From: CAWJHE01 sp963842455
GTDB taxonomy: Bacteria; Chloroflexota; Anaerolineae; Anaerolineales; UBA4823
Direction: 5' to 3'
NCBI GenBank assembly: GCA_963842455.1
Contig: CAWJHE010000006.1
Span: 310,001 to 374,000 of the forward strand
DNA length: 64,000 bases
In this document: positions 16,857 to 26,238 of the stretch, piece after piece
Layout: each line of letters opens with the position of its first letter
How positions within the stretch are numbered: position 1 is the first letter of the stretch
The notes under the pieces: model-generated
Seen by the model: the letters and a program-made list of their open reading frames with translations, nothing else
Told to the model about the DNA's origin: nothing
The model's database searches: none
Made by a program: the position numbers and the translations under genes

Positions 16857-17942
16857 ATGGCGAAAGAATCCCTGGGATTTGTAAAGTTAGAATGGACATG
16901 TCCTCAATGTGGAAGTCGCAACCCAGGACCTGAAAAAACATGTCTGGGCTGTGGAGCTCCACAACCGGATAACGTACACTTTGTTCAGGCAGAAACCCAG
17001 ACATTAGTCACAGACGAAAAAGAGATTGCCCAGGCAAAAGCAGGGGCAGATATCCATTGTGCTTTCTGCGGCGCACGAAATCCAGCAGGGACAGCCACTT
17101 GCTCGCAATGCGGGGCGGATCTAAAAGAAGGAACCCAGCGAGAAGCTGGTCAGGTTGTGGGGGCGTTCCATAGCGGTCCTGAGCCTGAAATTGTTTGTAA
17201 GAATTGCGGCGTCTTAAATCAACAATCTGCCTTGAAGTGTATCGGCTGCGGCGCCAGTCTTCAAACAAGCGCAGCGCCAGCAGCTGCGCCGGTCCCTGCG
17301 CCTGTCGCGAAGGCTCCAAACCGGCTGGCTTTAATTATTATCGGGGCATTACTGGTTTTGTGTTTAGTCGCAGTGATCGCCGGGATGGTGATGTCTTCCA
17401 AAACAGATGGACGGAATGGTGTGGTTCAATCTGTGCAGTGGGAAAGCAGTATTCCAATTCTTGGTTTGGCGCCGGTTCGCTATCAAAACTGGTACGACGA
17501 AATTCCCTCTGACGCCAGTGTTGGACAGTGTTCCGATCGGGTTTATACAATTCAAAATGAGCCGGCAGAGAATGCGGAGAAGGTGTGCGGTACACCGTAC
17601 ACTGTAGACCGTGGCTCGGGTTATGCAGAGGTGGTGCAGGATTGCCAGTATCAGGTATATAAAGACTATTGCGATTACACCGTTCAGGAATGGGTTGTTG
17701 TTGACAGCGCTGTGTTAAGTGGGGATGATTTTTCACCACAAGTGCCTCAACCAGCTTTGCTGGATGGGCAAATCTTTGGAGATCCACAAGTGGAGTATTC
17801 GATCGTTTTTTCTACCGACCAAGGATCCTATGTTTACAACACGACTGATATGAATGTTTTCCGCCAATTCTCGGTGGGTAGCGAATGGTTATTGAACATC
17901 AACACTTTTGACCGTCTTATATCTGTAGAGCCTCTAGATTAA
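16857..17942 (+). CDS. Membrane protein with three zinc ribbons and extracytoplasmic domain
   Basis: 361 residues. Three CxxC...CxxC zinc ribbons lie at about 15-33, 65-83 and 112-132 (CPQCGSRNP, CAFCGARNP, CKNCGVLNQ). An Ala/Pro linker (about 137-152) and one membrane helix (about 156-176) follow. The rest is an extracytoplasmic domain of about 180 residues with several Cys and aromatic residues (NWYDEIPSDASVGQCSDRV, QVYKDYCDYTVQEWVVVD). No enzyme motif is visible. The topology puts the ribbons in the cytoplasm and the novel domain outside. First gene of the co-directional zinc-ribbon/FHA cluster. Confidence 0.75.
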   Translation: MAKESLGFVKLEWTCPQCGSRNPGPEKTCLGCGAPQPDNVHFVQAETQTLVTDEKEIAQAKAGADIHCAFCGARNPAGTATCSQCGADLKEGTQREAGQVVGAFHSGPEPEIVCKNCGVLNQQSALKCIGCGASLQTSAAPAAAPVPAPVAKAPNRLALIIIGALLVLCLVAVIAGMVMSSKTDGRNGVVQSVQWESSIPILGLAPVRYQNWYDEIPSDASVGQCSDRVYTIQNEPAENAEKVCGTPYTVDRGSGYAEVVQDCQYQVYKDYCDYTVQEWVVVDSAVLSGDDFSPQVPQPALLDGQIFGDPQVEYSIVFSTDQGSYVYNTTDMNVFRQFSVGSEWLLNINTFDRLISVEPLD

Positions 17943-18020
17943 AATTCTGGACATTAAAAAGGTAGAAGGACTATCCCTGGAATTGCAATTGGTTTGTTGA
18001 CTTAGTAGGAGGCCGCGAAG

Positions 18021-18455
18021 ATGAAGAATCGATACACCAAAGTGTTTACAAGAAAACTTGAATCCTGGGAACAAAATTCGCAGGAGGGGGATGAAAAAGT
18101 TTCTTTGCCGCGGCCACAGGCCGCCGATGAAGCGGATGAGCATGTGACTGCGGGGTATCTTTTTGCCTTAGAGTTCCCAACAGGAAATCGTCAGGTATTT
18201 CAGGGGTTGCCTCTATCCATTGGGCGGGGAGAGGAAAATGACCTGGTCTTATCGGATGCCACGGTATCAAGTAAACATGCCAGGTTGTATTATGATTTGT
18301 ATTTAAAAGGTGTGTGTATTTTTGATACCCATTCATTAAATGGTGTTTTTGTTGACGATTTGCCCGTCTCGCGATGTTTTCTTACCGAGGGAGCACGGAT
18401 CCGTTTGGGCGCGATCACGTTAATTTTCCGCGAACTGACCAATCCCCCAGTCTAG
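18021..18455 (+). CDS. FHA domain protein
   Basis: 144 residues with a single forkhead-associated domain (about 52-138). The core phosphothreonine-binding residues are present: SIGRGEENDLVLSD (Gly-Arg), VSSKHARL (Ser, His) and HSLNGVFVDD (Asn-Gly). The first 50 residues are charged and disordered. No membrane segment. FHA domains bind phospho-Thr peptides, so the kinase encoded 4 kb downstream is a natural source of ligand. Confidence 0.9.
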   Translation: MKNRYTKVFTRKLESWEQNSQEGDEKVSLPRPQAADEADEHVTAGYLFALEFPTGNRQVFQGLPLSIGRGEENDLVLSDATVSSKHARLYYDLYLKGVCIFDTHSLNGVFVDDLPVSRCFLTEGARIRLGAITLIFRELTNPPV

Positions 18456-18539
18456 CTGCGACAAAGCTGAGGTGGGGATAGATTGAGGCTACTGGTTAAG
18501 CGCTAATACCTTACAGGCTGCATTTATAAGGAGATTTTG

Positions 18540-19106
18540 ATGTCATCTAACGGGTGCCCAAAATGCCATTTGCCAACATTGCCTGGAGCAAAATATTGCG
18601 ATCACTGCGGCTTTGCTTTATTGCAGGCGTCTCCTTTAACACCTCATGCTGGCGGCAATCAAAAGCCAACCACTATTCGCTGTTTGCAGTGTAACCAGGC
18701 AAATCTGCTTACGGCGAAGTTTTGTGAAAATTGTGGGGCAAAGCTGCCTGAAGCACTGGGTAGTTCTCCTGTCCTTCAGGAGGAACCGTACTTTCGATTG
18801 TTGCAATCAGATCATTCCCTAAAATTTCCCCAGGGAAAAACAAGTTTCTTGATCGGAAGACAGGATCCGGAAAGTGCTTCTTTTCCTGAAATTGATCTGA
18901 CTCCTCTTGATGCACAAAAATTTGGAATAGGGCGAAGACATGCGCGAATTACCTGTCATGCTTCTCAAGTCTATATCGAAGATTTGAACAGCGTCAATGG
19001 AACCTTTGTGAATCAGGTAAAGATTCCTTCAGAAAGTCCAACTCTTTTGAAAGACGGCGATGAACTGCGCCTGGGTAAGTTAATTCTGATCTTTTTCCAA
19101 TCGTAA
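18540..19106 (+). CDS. Double zinc ribbon plus FHA domain protein
   Basis: 188 residues. Two zinc ribbons (CPKCHLPTLPGAKYCDHCG, about 6-24; CLQCNQANLLTAKFCENCG, about 48-66) are followed by an FHA domain (about 95-186) with LIGRQDPES, IGRRHARI and LNSVNGTFVNQ. Soluble. AAGGAG sits six bases before the ATG at 18540, which decides against a TTG three bases earlier. It pairs in design with the FHA-ABC protein that follows. Confidence 0.85.
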   Translation: MSSNGCPKCHLPTLPGAKYCDHCGFALLQASPLTPHAGGNQKPTTIRCLQCNQANLLTAKFCENCGAKLPEALGSSPVLQEEPYFRLLQSDHSLKFPQGKTSFLIGRQDPESASFPEIDLTPLDAQKFGIGRRHARITCHASQVYIEDLNSVNGTFVNQVKIPSESPTLLKDGDELRLGKLILIFFQS

Positions 19107-19141
19107 AAAAGCTCTTCTGGGCGTTAATGGTGGGCTTTTTT
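19105..19141 (+). terminator. Terminator after the FHA gene
   Basis: AAAAAAGCTC (19105-19114) pairs with GGGCTTTTTT (19132-19141), ending in a T run. It overlaps the stop codon region and separates the small FHA genes from the transporter gene, so the latter probably has its own promoter in 19142-19266. Confidence 0.7.
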
Positions 19142-19266
19142 CCCGTGGTAAACCAGCTAACCAATTCCTCCCTTAGAAAAATGTTGGTTTTCATGGGATG
19201 GTTTGCATATAATTAAGAGATTAGTGTAGAATTAAATAAAATTTCTTCAAAAATCAGCAGGAGATT

Positions 19267-22050
19267 ATGCCTATGGTCAGCAAAATCTGTTCAAAATGTG
19301 GAACTGAGAACTCTGATCTGGCACAATTTTGTGTAAGTTGCGGAACCGTACTGGTTAGAGCGGATGAAAAAACCAGTCAGCCGCCTTCGATATGCCCTCA
19401 ATGCGGGTTTTCTTTAAGACCCGGCGCCCATTTCTGCCCAGAGTGTGGGCACAAGCTAGACTCCTTTGGCATGCCCGAACAATCACATAAATCGAGAGAA
19501 GGGGGAACACGGTTATTAGAACCTGCTGATGCAAAGGTCATTGTGATTGTCCGTTGGATGGGTGGGGATACACAAAGTTTTGAGTTCTCAAAGCCATCCT
19601 TACTGGTTGGCCGGTCTCCTGGAAATGATATTGTTATTAACCATCCGGCGGTTTCAGGTCGTCATCTAAGCTTAACTTGCCAGAAGGAAGCTTATTTTGT
19701 TACCGACCTCGGCAGCACCAATGGTACTTTGATTCACGGTCAGCGTATTCCAGGGAAAATCTCCCAGCCTATCAATTTTGGCGAGGTACTCAGAATTGGC
19801 GATTTGACGGGCAATTGGGTCAGCCTGAGCCTTGCGCAAGAGGGTGTAGAAGCCGTCCGCACCCTGGCCATGGGTAAATTGGATTTATCTGGACAGTCCA
19901 GTGTGATGATAGGCCGAGATCCTGCTGCTTATTTGCCGCTTAGCCATCCAACGGTTTCATTTCGCCATGCGCTCATTTCCAAGCAGAATGGCGGCCTGAT
20001 AATCCGAGATTTGGGGAGCACCAACGGTACTTTTGTGAATGGTGAAAGGATCAACCAGTCACCTCTCAAGAGTGGGGATGAGATCCAAATTGGTCCGTTC
20101 AAGTTGGTGTACGATGCCCAGCAGCAAAGCCTTTCCCAATCCATGCGTATGGGCCATCGCATAGATGCCATTCACCTGGGGCGAGAAGTGGCAAACAAGA
20201 AGATGATCCTGCAGAATATCTCCTTAACTGTACAACCAGGCGAATTTATTGCTTTGGTGGGTGGTAGTGGTGCCGGAAAAAGCACACTGATGAAGGCCAT
20301 GAATGGTTATGAACCGGCAAATCATGGCCAAATCTTTCTGGATGGTGAGCCTTTATATTCAAAACTGGATCTGTACCGCACCCAAATGGGTTATGTGCCG
20401 CAGGATGATATTATTCATCGGGCTTTACCGGTCAAGCTGGCCTTATGGTACGCGGCTAAGCTACGCTTACCCGATGCCCGTCCATCCGAGATAGAGGCAA
20501 GAATCCAGGATGCTTTGCGCTCGGTGGATATGTTGGAACATGCAGATAAACCTGTACGAGTGCTTAGTGGTGGACAGCGCAAACGAGTAAGTATTGCCGT
20601 GGAGCTACTGGCGAGACCAACTTTGTTCTTCTTGGACGAACCAACCTCAGGGTTAGACCCTGGCCTTGAAAAGAAAATGATGTATGACCTGAATCGCCTG
20701 GCAGATGAGGGACGGACAGTAGTGCTGGTTACTCATGCCACGGCAAATATTGAACAATGCGATCATGTGGCATTTCTTTCATACGGTCGCCTGGCGTATT
20801 ATGGCCCACCCAATGAAGCCTTGAACTTTTACAACGTTCGGGACTTCTCGGATATCTACCTCAAGCTATCTCAGGATGTCGATCCAGCCAAGGGTAAAGA
20901 ACCTGTACCTGAGCTTCAGCCTTATTATTCTAAGAATTATAGTGAAAAGGGAAAAATATCCTCCGGAATTTTGTGGGCGGATCATTATGCGCAGTCGGCG
21001 TTAAATAAAAAATATGTGATCGAACGGCAAGCACAACTGAAATCGGGTGGGCAGGTAAGTTCGGTAAGGGCAATCCCTCCACGTCAATCGAAAGATTCTT
21101 TCATCCGGCAAACAATTATCCTGGCCAGGCGCCAATTTGACCTCATCCGACTAGATTGGAAGACTCTATTCATCTTACTGCTAATGATGCCGCTCATCGG
21201 GGCTTTGTTTACTATGGTCAGTAATAAGGAAGATTTTACAGGCCGGCCAGGCACCGTAGATGAAATTGAGCGTGGATTGATGTTGGAGTTGGAGGGGGCG
21301 GATTTAGACGCTAAGTCAGAATATACACCCACCGCAACAGCCGAAATCCTGGTAACCATGTTGGGGTTGGCCTTGACACAAGGCGGAACCTTCGGCGCAG
21401 CCTATGAGATCGTTAAGGAACGCGCGATTTTTAAGCGCGAACGTGCCGTGAACTTAAGCGTATTGGCTTACGTTTTCTCCAAGGTCCTGATTTTGGGTAT
21501 ATTTGCCGTTATCCAGGTGGCCAGTGTTCTATTGGTTATTGGTTTAAAGGTTGATTTAGATGTCCAGGGTGCTGTCTTTAAGAATGCTGGGGTAGTTGAG
21601 TTATTTATTACGCTATACCTGGCTGTTCTTGCCAGTATTCTTTTTGGATTATGTTTATCTGCCATGGTTCCGAACACAGATGTCGTTCTCTATGCTATCC
21701 TGGTTCAACTCTTTGTCCAAATTATCCTGGGAGGAACTTTGTTTCCCTTGGAAAGTGGAGCAGCATCCAAGCTGACGATCAGTTATTGGACGATGGATGC
21801 GATGGGCTCAACAGTGGATATGGCCAGGCTCAACCGCGAAAGTATGGCTTGCAGTGTTGTGGAAATTCCATCCATGAGTGGTGGAGATCCAACAAAGGAT
21901 ATCCGCTGTGATTCGATTGACCGTAGTTTGTATCTGGATTATGAACATACAAAAGAGCATGTGATGAGTATGTGGATGGGGCTATTAGCTCACGTTTTCT
22001 TTTGGGGTTTGTTGACCATTGTTGTACAGGCGCGCAAGAAAATTGAATAA
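19267..22050 (+). CDS. Zinc ribbon-FHA-FHA-ABC transporter fusion (ABCG-like)
   Basis: 927 residues. Order: two zinc ribbons (5-28, 43-61), FHA1 (about 95-180, LVGRSPGND...GRHLS...LGSTNGTL), FHA2 (about 205-285, MIGRDPAAY...FRHAL...LGSTNGTFVNGERI), ABC ATPase (about 300-520; Walker A GGSGAGKST, signature LSGGQRKRVS, Walker B FFLDEPTSGLD) and an ABC-2/ABCG-type membrane domain with about six helices (about 630-920). A half-transporter of the same plan, mycobacterial Rv1747, is regulated by phosphorylation by its neighbour kinase PknF; here a Ser/Thr kinase gene follows after 14 bp. Substrate unknown. Confidence 0.9.
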   Translation: MPMVSKICSKCGTENSDLAQFCVSCGTVLVRADEKTSQPPSICPQCGFSLRPGAHFCPECGHKLDSFGMPEQSHKSREGGTRLLEPADAKVIVIVRWMGGDTQSFEFSKPSLLVGRSPGNDIVINHPAVSGRHLSLTCQKEAYFVTDLGSTNGTLIHGQRIPGKISQPINFGEVLRIGDLTGNWVSLSLAQEGVEAVRTLAMGKLDLSGQSSVMIGRDPAAYLPLSHPTVSFRHALISKQNGGLIIRDLGSTNGTFVNGERINQSPLKSGDEIQIGPFKLVYDAQQQSLSQSMRMGHRIDAIHLGREVANKKMILQNISLTVQPGEFIALVGGSGAGKSTLMKAMNGYEPANHGQIFLDGEPLYSKLDLYRTQMGYVPQDDIIHRALPVKLALWYAAKLRLPDARPSEIEARIQDALRSVDMLEHADKPVRVLSGGQRKRVSIAVELLARPTLFFLDEPTSGLDPGLEKKMMYDLNRLADEGRTVVLVTHATANIEQCDHVAFLSYGRLAYYGPPNEALNFYNVRDFSDIYLKLSQDVDPAKGKEPVPELQPYYSKNYSEKGKISSGILWADHYAQSALNKKYVIERQAQLKSGGQVSSVRAIPPRQSKDSFIRQTIILARRQFDLIRLDWKTLFILLLMMPLIGALFTMVSNKEDFTGRPGTVDEIERGLMLELEGADLDAKSEYTPTATAEILVTMLGLALTQGGTFGAAYEIVKERAIFKRERAVNLSVLAYVFSKVLILGIFAVIQVASVLLVIGLKVDLDVQGAVFKNAGVVELFITLYLAVLASILFGLCLSAMVPNTDVVLYAILVQLFVQIILGGTLFPLESGAASKLTISYWTMDAMGSTVDMARLNRESMACSVVEIPSMSGGDPTKDIRCDSIDRSLYLDYEHTKEHVMSMWMGLLAHVFFWGLLTIVVQARKKIE

Positions 22051-22064
22051 TGGAGAGATGAGCG

Positions 22065-24050
22065 ATGAGTGAAAATATTTGCCCAAAGTGCCAGTTTCCG
22101 AACACTGATACAGCCCGGTTTTGCTCAAACTGCGGCGCTGCATTTCTTAGCGGTGTGTCTCCCGTGAAGGCTACGATCTCAGTGCAAAACCTGGAAGTTG
22201 GTTCATTACTGCAAGGGCGTTACCGGATTGAGAAGGAATTGGGAAGAGGTGGTTTTGGCGCAGTTTATCGCGCTTGGGATAATAATTTAAATCGACCTTG
22301 CGCTGTCAAGGAAAATCTTGAAATATCTCCTGAGGCTCAGCGTCAATTCATGCGAGAGGCAACTGTTTTGGCTAACCTTTCTCACCCCAACTTGCCTCGC
22401 GTAACGGATTATTTTTTGGTCCAGGATCAGGGGCAATACCTGGTGATGGATTTTGTTGAGGGAGAAGATCTGGCTAACCGTATTGAACGACAGGGTGCTG
22501 TGCCTGTTCCGCAGGCGGTTGACTGGGTTCGCGATATCCTGGATGCTTTAATCTATTTGCACAACAGGCAACCTCCTGTTGTCCACCGAGACATTAAACC
22601 AGCAAATATTCGGGTTACACCGGATGGCCGTGTAATGTTGGTGGATTTCGGCCTAGTAAAAATGTATGACCCAGGGGTAAAAACCACCATGGGAGCGCGT
22701 GCAATTACGCCAGGTTATGCACCTCCTGAACAATATGGACGGGGTTCAACTGACCCTCGGACGGATATATACGCTTTAGGGGCTACACTCTACTATATTC
22801 TCACCGGCAGTGATCCTTTGGAGAGTGTACAGCGAATGGCAGGTGAAAAAATGCCATCCGCAAATACTGTTAATTCAAAAATACCTGCAGAAGTGTCTCA
22901 TGTGATAGATCGAGCCATGGCTTTAGAACCAAGCCAGCGCTTTCAAAGTGCGGATGAGTTTAAAAACGGACTTAAACCCATTACAGCGCCTGTAGCCAGC
23001 ACAGTTGTAATCCCACAACAGGCAGAATCAGGTGTTCCTCGTACAATTCAAATGCCGGCATCCAAACCGGTTCCAAAACCTGTCTCGAAACCTGTCACCA
23101 AACCAGCACCCGCCCCTCGCCGAAATTGGTTTATATTCGGAATCGGCGGAGTGGTCTTATTCTTATGTATTGCCGGATCACTGGGTGTTCTTGCCTGGAT
23201 TTGGAACGACCAGCAAGCTCAGGAAACAGCCAGGAAAGAAGAAACTAGAATTTCCCTGGCTGTCACACAGACGATACAGAATAGGAGAACTCAGACGGTT
23301 GAGGCATTGGCAACATTAGATGCTTACAGACGCGAGACACAGCTCGCCCTGGAGAAAGCCAGCGCCACAGCTCAGGCACAGGCAATTATAGATGCAGCCA
23401 ATGCCACCTCAACAGCTCTCGCACAGATTGAAGCAACCAAGTTGGTTTATTCGGGTGAATTGAACCTGGCTAAGAAGTGGTCCGGCGTTTTCATTGACAA
23501 TTTTGATCAGAATTCTTTCGACTGGGCCAGCGGAACCAGAACAGGAGATCGGGCTGATATTACCTGGACGATTGCCAACGGGGTTTATTCTTGGGAAGCC
23601 GTAGCGAAGGAAGGTTTTGTCTGGTGGGTCTATCCCGAAATGGATGATTATGCAGATTTTTATTACGCTGTCGATCTGGATATCATTCAAGCGCCTGATG
23701 AAGCTGAACAAGGTCTGATTTTCCGGATGAAGAAAGATGGGGAAGATTATTCCTATTATCTTTATGAGATTTCTAATACCCAGCATTTTTCGGTGTGGTA
23801 TCGGGATGTCAATGGTTGGTCAGAAATTATCCCATGGACATCCTCCCAGCTACTGAACGAAAGCGGGAACAACCGCCTGTCCATGATTGCTCAAGGGAGC
23901 CGCATGGTTTTCTTCATTAATGACCAATTTGTGGCTGAGGCTGCAGATGAGCGCATATCATCCGGTAAGCTTGGTTTATGTATAGGGCTTGATGAAAATG
24001 GACAAACAGGTTCATGGCAGTTTGATAATTTAGAAATCCGAGTTCCTTAG
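22065..24050 (+). CDS. Membrane Ser/Thr protein kinase with zinc ribbon and sensor domain
   Basis: 661 residues. N-terminal zinc ribbon (CPKCQFPNTDTARFCSNCG, 5-27). Hanks-type kinase (about 45-305) with LGRGGFGAVYRAWD, catalytic Lys in AVKENL, VVHRDIKPANI and DFGLVK, so it should be active. Next come a Pro/Lys linker (KPVPKPVSKPV), one membrane helix (about 355-378), an Ala/Thr/Gln-rich probable coiled coil (about 390-465) and an extracytoplasmic jelly-roll-like domain (about 475-661, DNFDQNSFDWASG...). The outer domain resembles that at the end of the HtrA-like protein at 41396. It lies 14 bp after the FHA-ABC gene and 32 bp before the subtilase. Confidence 0.92.
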   Translation: MSENICPKCQFPNTDTARFCSNCGAAFLSGVSPVKATISVQNLEVGSLLQGRYRIEKELGRGGFGAVYRAWDNNLNRPCAVKENLEISPEAQRQFMREATVLANLSHPNLPRVTDYFLVQDQGQYLVMDFVEGEDLANRIERQGAVPVPQAVDWVRDILDALIYLHNRQPPVVHRDIKPANIRVTPDGRVMLVDFGLVKMYDPGVKTTMGARAITPGYAPPEQYGRGSTDPRTDIYALGATLYYILTGSDPLESVQRMAGEKMPSANTVNSKIPAEVSHVIDRAMALEPSQRFQSADEFKNGLKPITAPVASTVVIPQQAESGVPRTIQMPASKPVPKPVSKPVTKPAPAPRRNWFIFGIGGVVLFLCIAGSLGVLAWIWNDQQAQETARKEETRISLAVTQTIQNRRTQTVEALATLDAYRRETQLALEKASATAQAQAIIDAANATSTALAQIEATKLVYSGELNLAKKWSGVFIDNFDQNSFDWASGTRTGDRADITWTIANGVYSWEAVAKEGFVWWVYPEMDDYADFYYAVDLDIIQAPDEAEQGLIFRMKKDGEDYSYYLYEISNTQHFSVWYRDVNGWSEIIPWTSSQLLNESGNNRLSMIAQGSRMVFFINDQFVAEAADERISSGKLGLCIGLDENGQTGSWQFDNLEIRVP

Positions 24051-24082
24051 TGCCTTTAGGCAGATTCAATATCAAGGTTTGT

Positions 24083-26218
24083 ATGCAACCAGACACAAAG
24101 AAGAACAGAAATTTTTGGGAAAACAGAACACCACTGACCCTAGAGAAATTAATTGGGATTGGCGCGATTTCCTTATTTCTTTTGGCGCTGGCTGTTTTCA
24201 GCGCAATTTATATTCTCAAGCGGCTTCCAGGCGGCTCGGATTTAGAACCAGGCTTTACGCCGCCAACTTCTTTGGAAGAATTGGCTCAGCAATATCCCCA
24301 ATTTGCATTCCTCCTGGACGACACTGAAATAGATTCGGTCTACAAAGAGTTCCTATTGGTATATCAAGAAGGTGGATCCGAGGCTGCTCTTAAGTTGGCG
24401 GAAACACGTGGATTGCTCAATGCACAAAAAGAATTGCGCCTGACTTTGGAATTGGATACAACCGAGCTTGAGCCTTTGAAAAAGTCATTGGAAGCCAGCG
24501 GCATCCGGGTGACAGCCAGCAGTCAAAACCTGGTCGATATTGCCATCCCCTTGGCGTTGATCGAAAAAGCTATGCTCTCAGGCGATCCTGGAGGTCTATT
24601 TTCCCAAATTACTGGATTAGAACATGTCGTGCGTATTCGTTTGCCGCGTACGACTTTACATGATCGGGGCGAGGTTGAAACTGAGTCTTTGTTGATGATC
24701 AACGCCCCTGCCTGGCATCAGGCTGGTTTTACCGGGGCTGGGGTTAAAGTCGGTGTGCTGGATTTAGGGTTCAGGTATTACCGCGATCTGATTGGCAGCG
24801 ATTTGCCGGACACAGTTGTTGCTCGTTCTTTTATCGCTGGCGTCGAATTGGAGGATACCGATAGTGAACATGGCACAGCAGTCGGTGAAATCATCTATGA
24901 TATTGCACCGGATGCCCAGCTTTTCTTTGCAGCCTATGATACGGACGTGGAGGAATTGCAGGCGATCGATTGGTTGTTAGAGCAAGGCGTGCAGATCATC
25001 TCGCATTCTGCAAGCTCCATCTATGGCCCAATGGATGGAAGTAGCTTGGAAGCACTGACTGTCAACCGGGTTGTTGAAAATGGCGTCCTGTGGGTTAATT
25101 CGGCCGGAAACATGGGGGAGAACCATTACCGGTCCGTTTTCATCGATGAAGATGGAGACGGTTTTCATGAGTTCGCCCCGGACGACGAGATGTTATCTTT
25201 CAACCCGGATGGCAGAGTGGCGATGGCTTTGAACTGGAATGCCTGGGACACTGGCGACCAGGACCTGGATTTATTTGTGATGGATGCGGATGGCAACCAG
25301 GTTGCCAGCTCAGAAAACTACCAAATTCAGGCTGGCGACGAAGCATCAGAATTTATTAGTTATCGTTTCTCAGACGATGGTCCTTACTTTATTGTGATTT
25401 CTGCCAGCAATCTTACCCGAGAGGTGGTGCTGGATTTTTTTATCTATAACTCAGCCAACCTGGAATATATCACCCCTGCCTACAGTGTGACAACACCTGG
25501 GGATGCCAGGCTTGCATTAACAGTTGGGGCGACATATTGGCCGGATGATTCACTTGAATATTACAGTTCACAAGGACCCACAACCGATGGCCGTTTGAAA
25601 CCTGATCTGAGCGGCCCAACAGGGGTGAGCAGTGCGGCTTATGGGGATGAATTCTATGGGACTTCTGCCTCTACACCACATGTCGCTGGTGCAGCAGCCG
25701 TGGTGATGAGCGCCTTTCCTAACGCATCCCCCATCGATATCAAAGATTTTTTATTAGGCCGGACCATTGACCTGGGTAAATCTGGGCCTGATAACCAATT
25801 TGGGTACGGCAGATTGTGGTTGGGGGATGTGCCCTCCCAGGTTTTTCAGCCTTCGGCTACACCGGTTGATGAACAGAGCTTGCCTGTTGTGACCCAGGCT
25901 GCCTTGCCAGCGGTCACACTCCCCGCCACGCTTGAAGCTGAACCGGTTATCGAACCTACACCCACGCGCACACCTGAAAATGAAAAAGAAACAAGCTGGT
26001 TGTGGCTGGCTGGTTTACTTCTGTGTGTGGTGTTGCCAGGCTTTCTGGGCATCATGGGGATTGGGATTGTCCTTATGATCTGGCTGTCACAAAGAAAGAA
26101 AGCTGAACGGGTAAAACCTGCACCAGTTAGACCTGCACCAGCTTTCTGCATTCATTGCGGGCAGAAACTAAGGCCAGAAAGCAAATTCTGCCCAAATTGC
26201 GGAAAAAGCGTGCATTGA
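24083..26218 (+). CDS. Membrane-anchored subtilisin-like protease with C-terminal zinc ribbon
   Basis: 711 residues. An N-terminal membrane helix (about 25-48) is followed by an extracytoplasmic S8 protease. Catalytic Asp is in VGVLDLGF, His in SEHGTAVGE and Ser in GTSASTPHVAGAAAV. A beta domain is inserted between the His and Ser parts. A Pro/Thr linker leads to a second membrane helix (about 640-665) and a cytoplasmic zinc ribbon at the very end (CIHCGQKLRPESKFCPNCG). A zinc ribbon behind the second helix is unusual for subtilases. Start: AAGG lies six bases before the ATG at 24083; a GTG overlapping the kinase stop at 24050 is an alternative. Confidence 0.88.
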   Translation: MQPDTKKNRNFWENRTPLTLEKLIGIGAISLFLLALAVFSAIYILKRLPGGSDLEPGFTPPTSLEELAQQYPQFAFLLDDTEIDSVYKEFLLVYQEGGSEAALKLAETRGLLNAQKELRLTLELDTTELEPLKKSLEASGIRVTASSQNLVDIAIPLALIEKAMLSGDPGGLFSQITGLEHVVRIRLPRTTLHDRGEVETESLLMINAPAWHQAGFTGAGVKVGVLDLGFRYYRDLIGSDLPDTVVARSFIAGVELEDTDSEHGTAVGEIIYDIAPDAQLFFAAYDTDVEELQAIDWLLEQGVQIISHSASSIYGPMDGSSLEALTVNRVVENGVLWVNSAGNMGENHYRSVFIDEDGDGFHEFAPDDEMLSFNPDGRVAMALNWNAWDTGDQDLDLFVMDADGNQVASSENYQIQAGDEASEFISYRFSDDGPYFIVISASNLTREVVLDFFIYNSANLEYITPAYSVTTPGDARLALTVGATYWPDDSLEYYSSQGPTTDGRLKPDLSGPTGVSSAAYGDEFYGTSASTPHVAGAAAVVMSAFPNASPIDIKDFLLGRTIDLGKSGPDNQFGYGRLWLGDVPSQVFQPSATPVDEQSLPVVTQAALPAVTLPATLEAEPVIEPTPTRTPENEKETSWLWLAGLLLCVVLPGFLGIMGIGIVLMIWLSQRKKAERVKPAPVRPAPAFCIHCGQKLRPESKFCPNCGKSVH

Positions 26219-26238
26219 AGAATGCAGAGTTGACCAAT

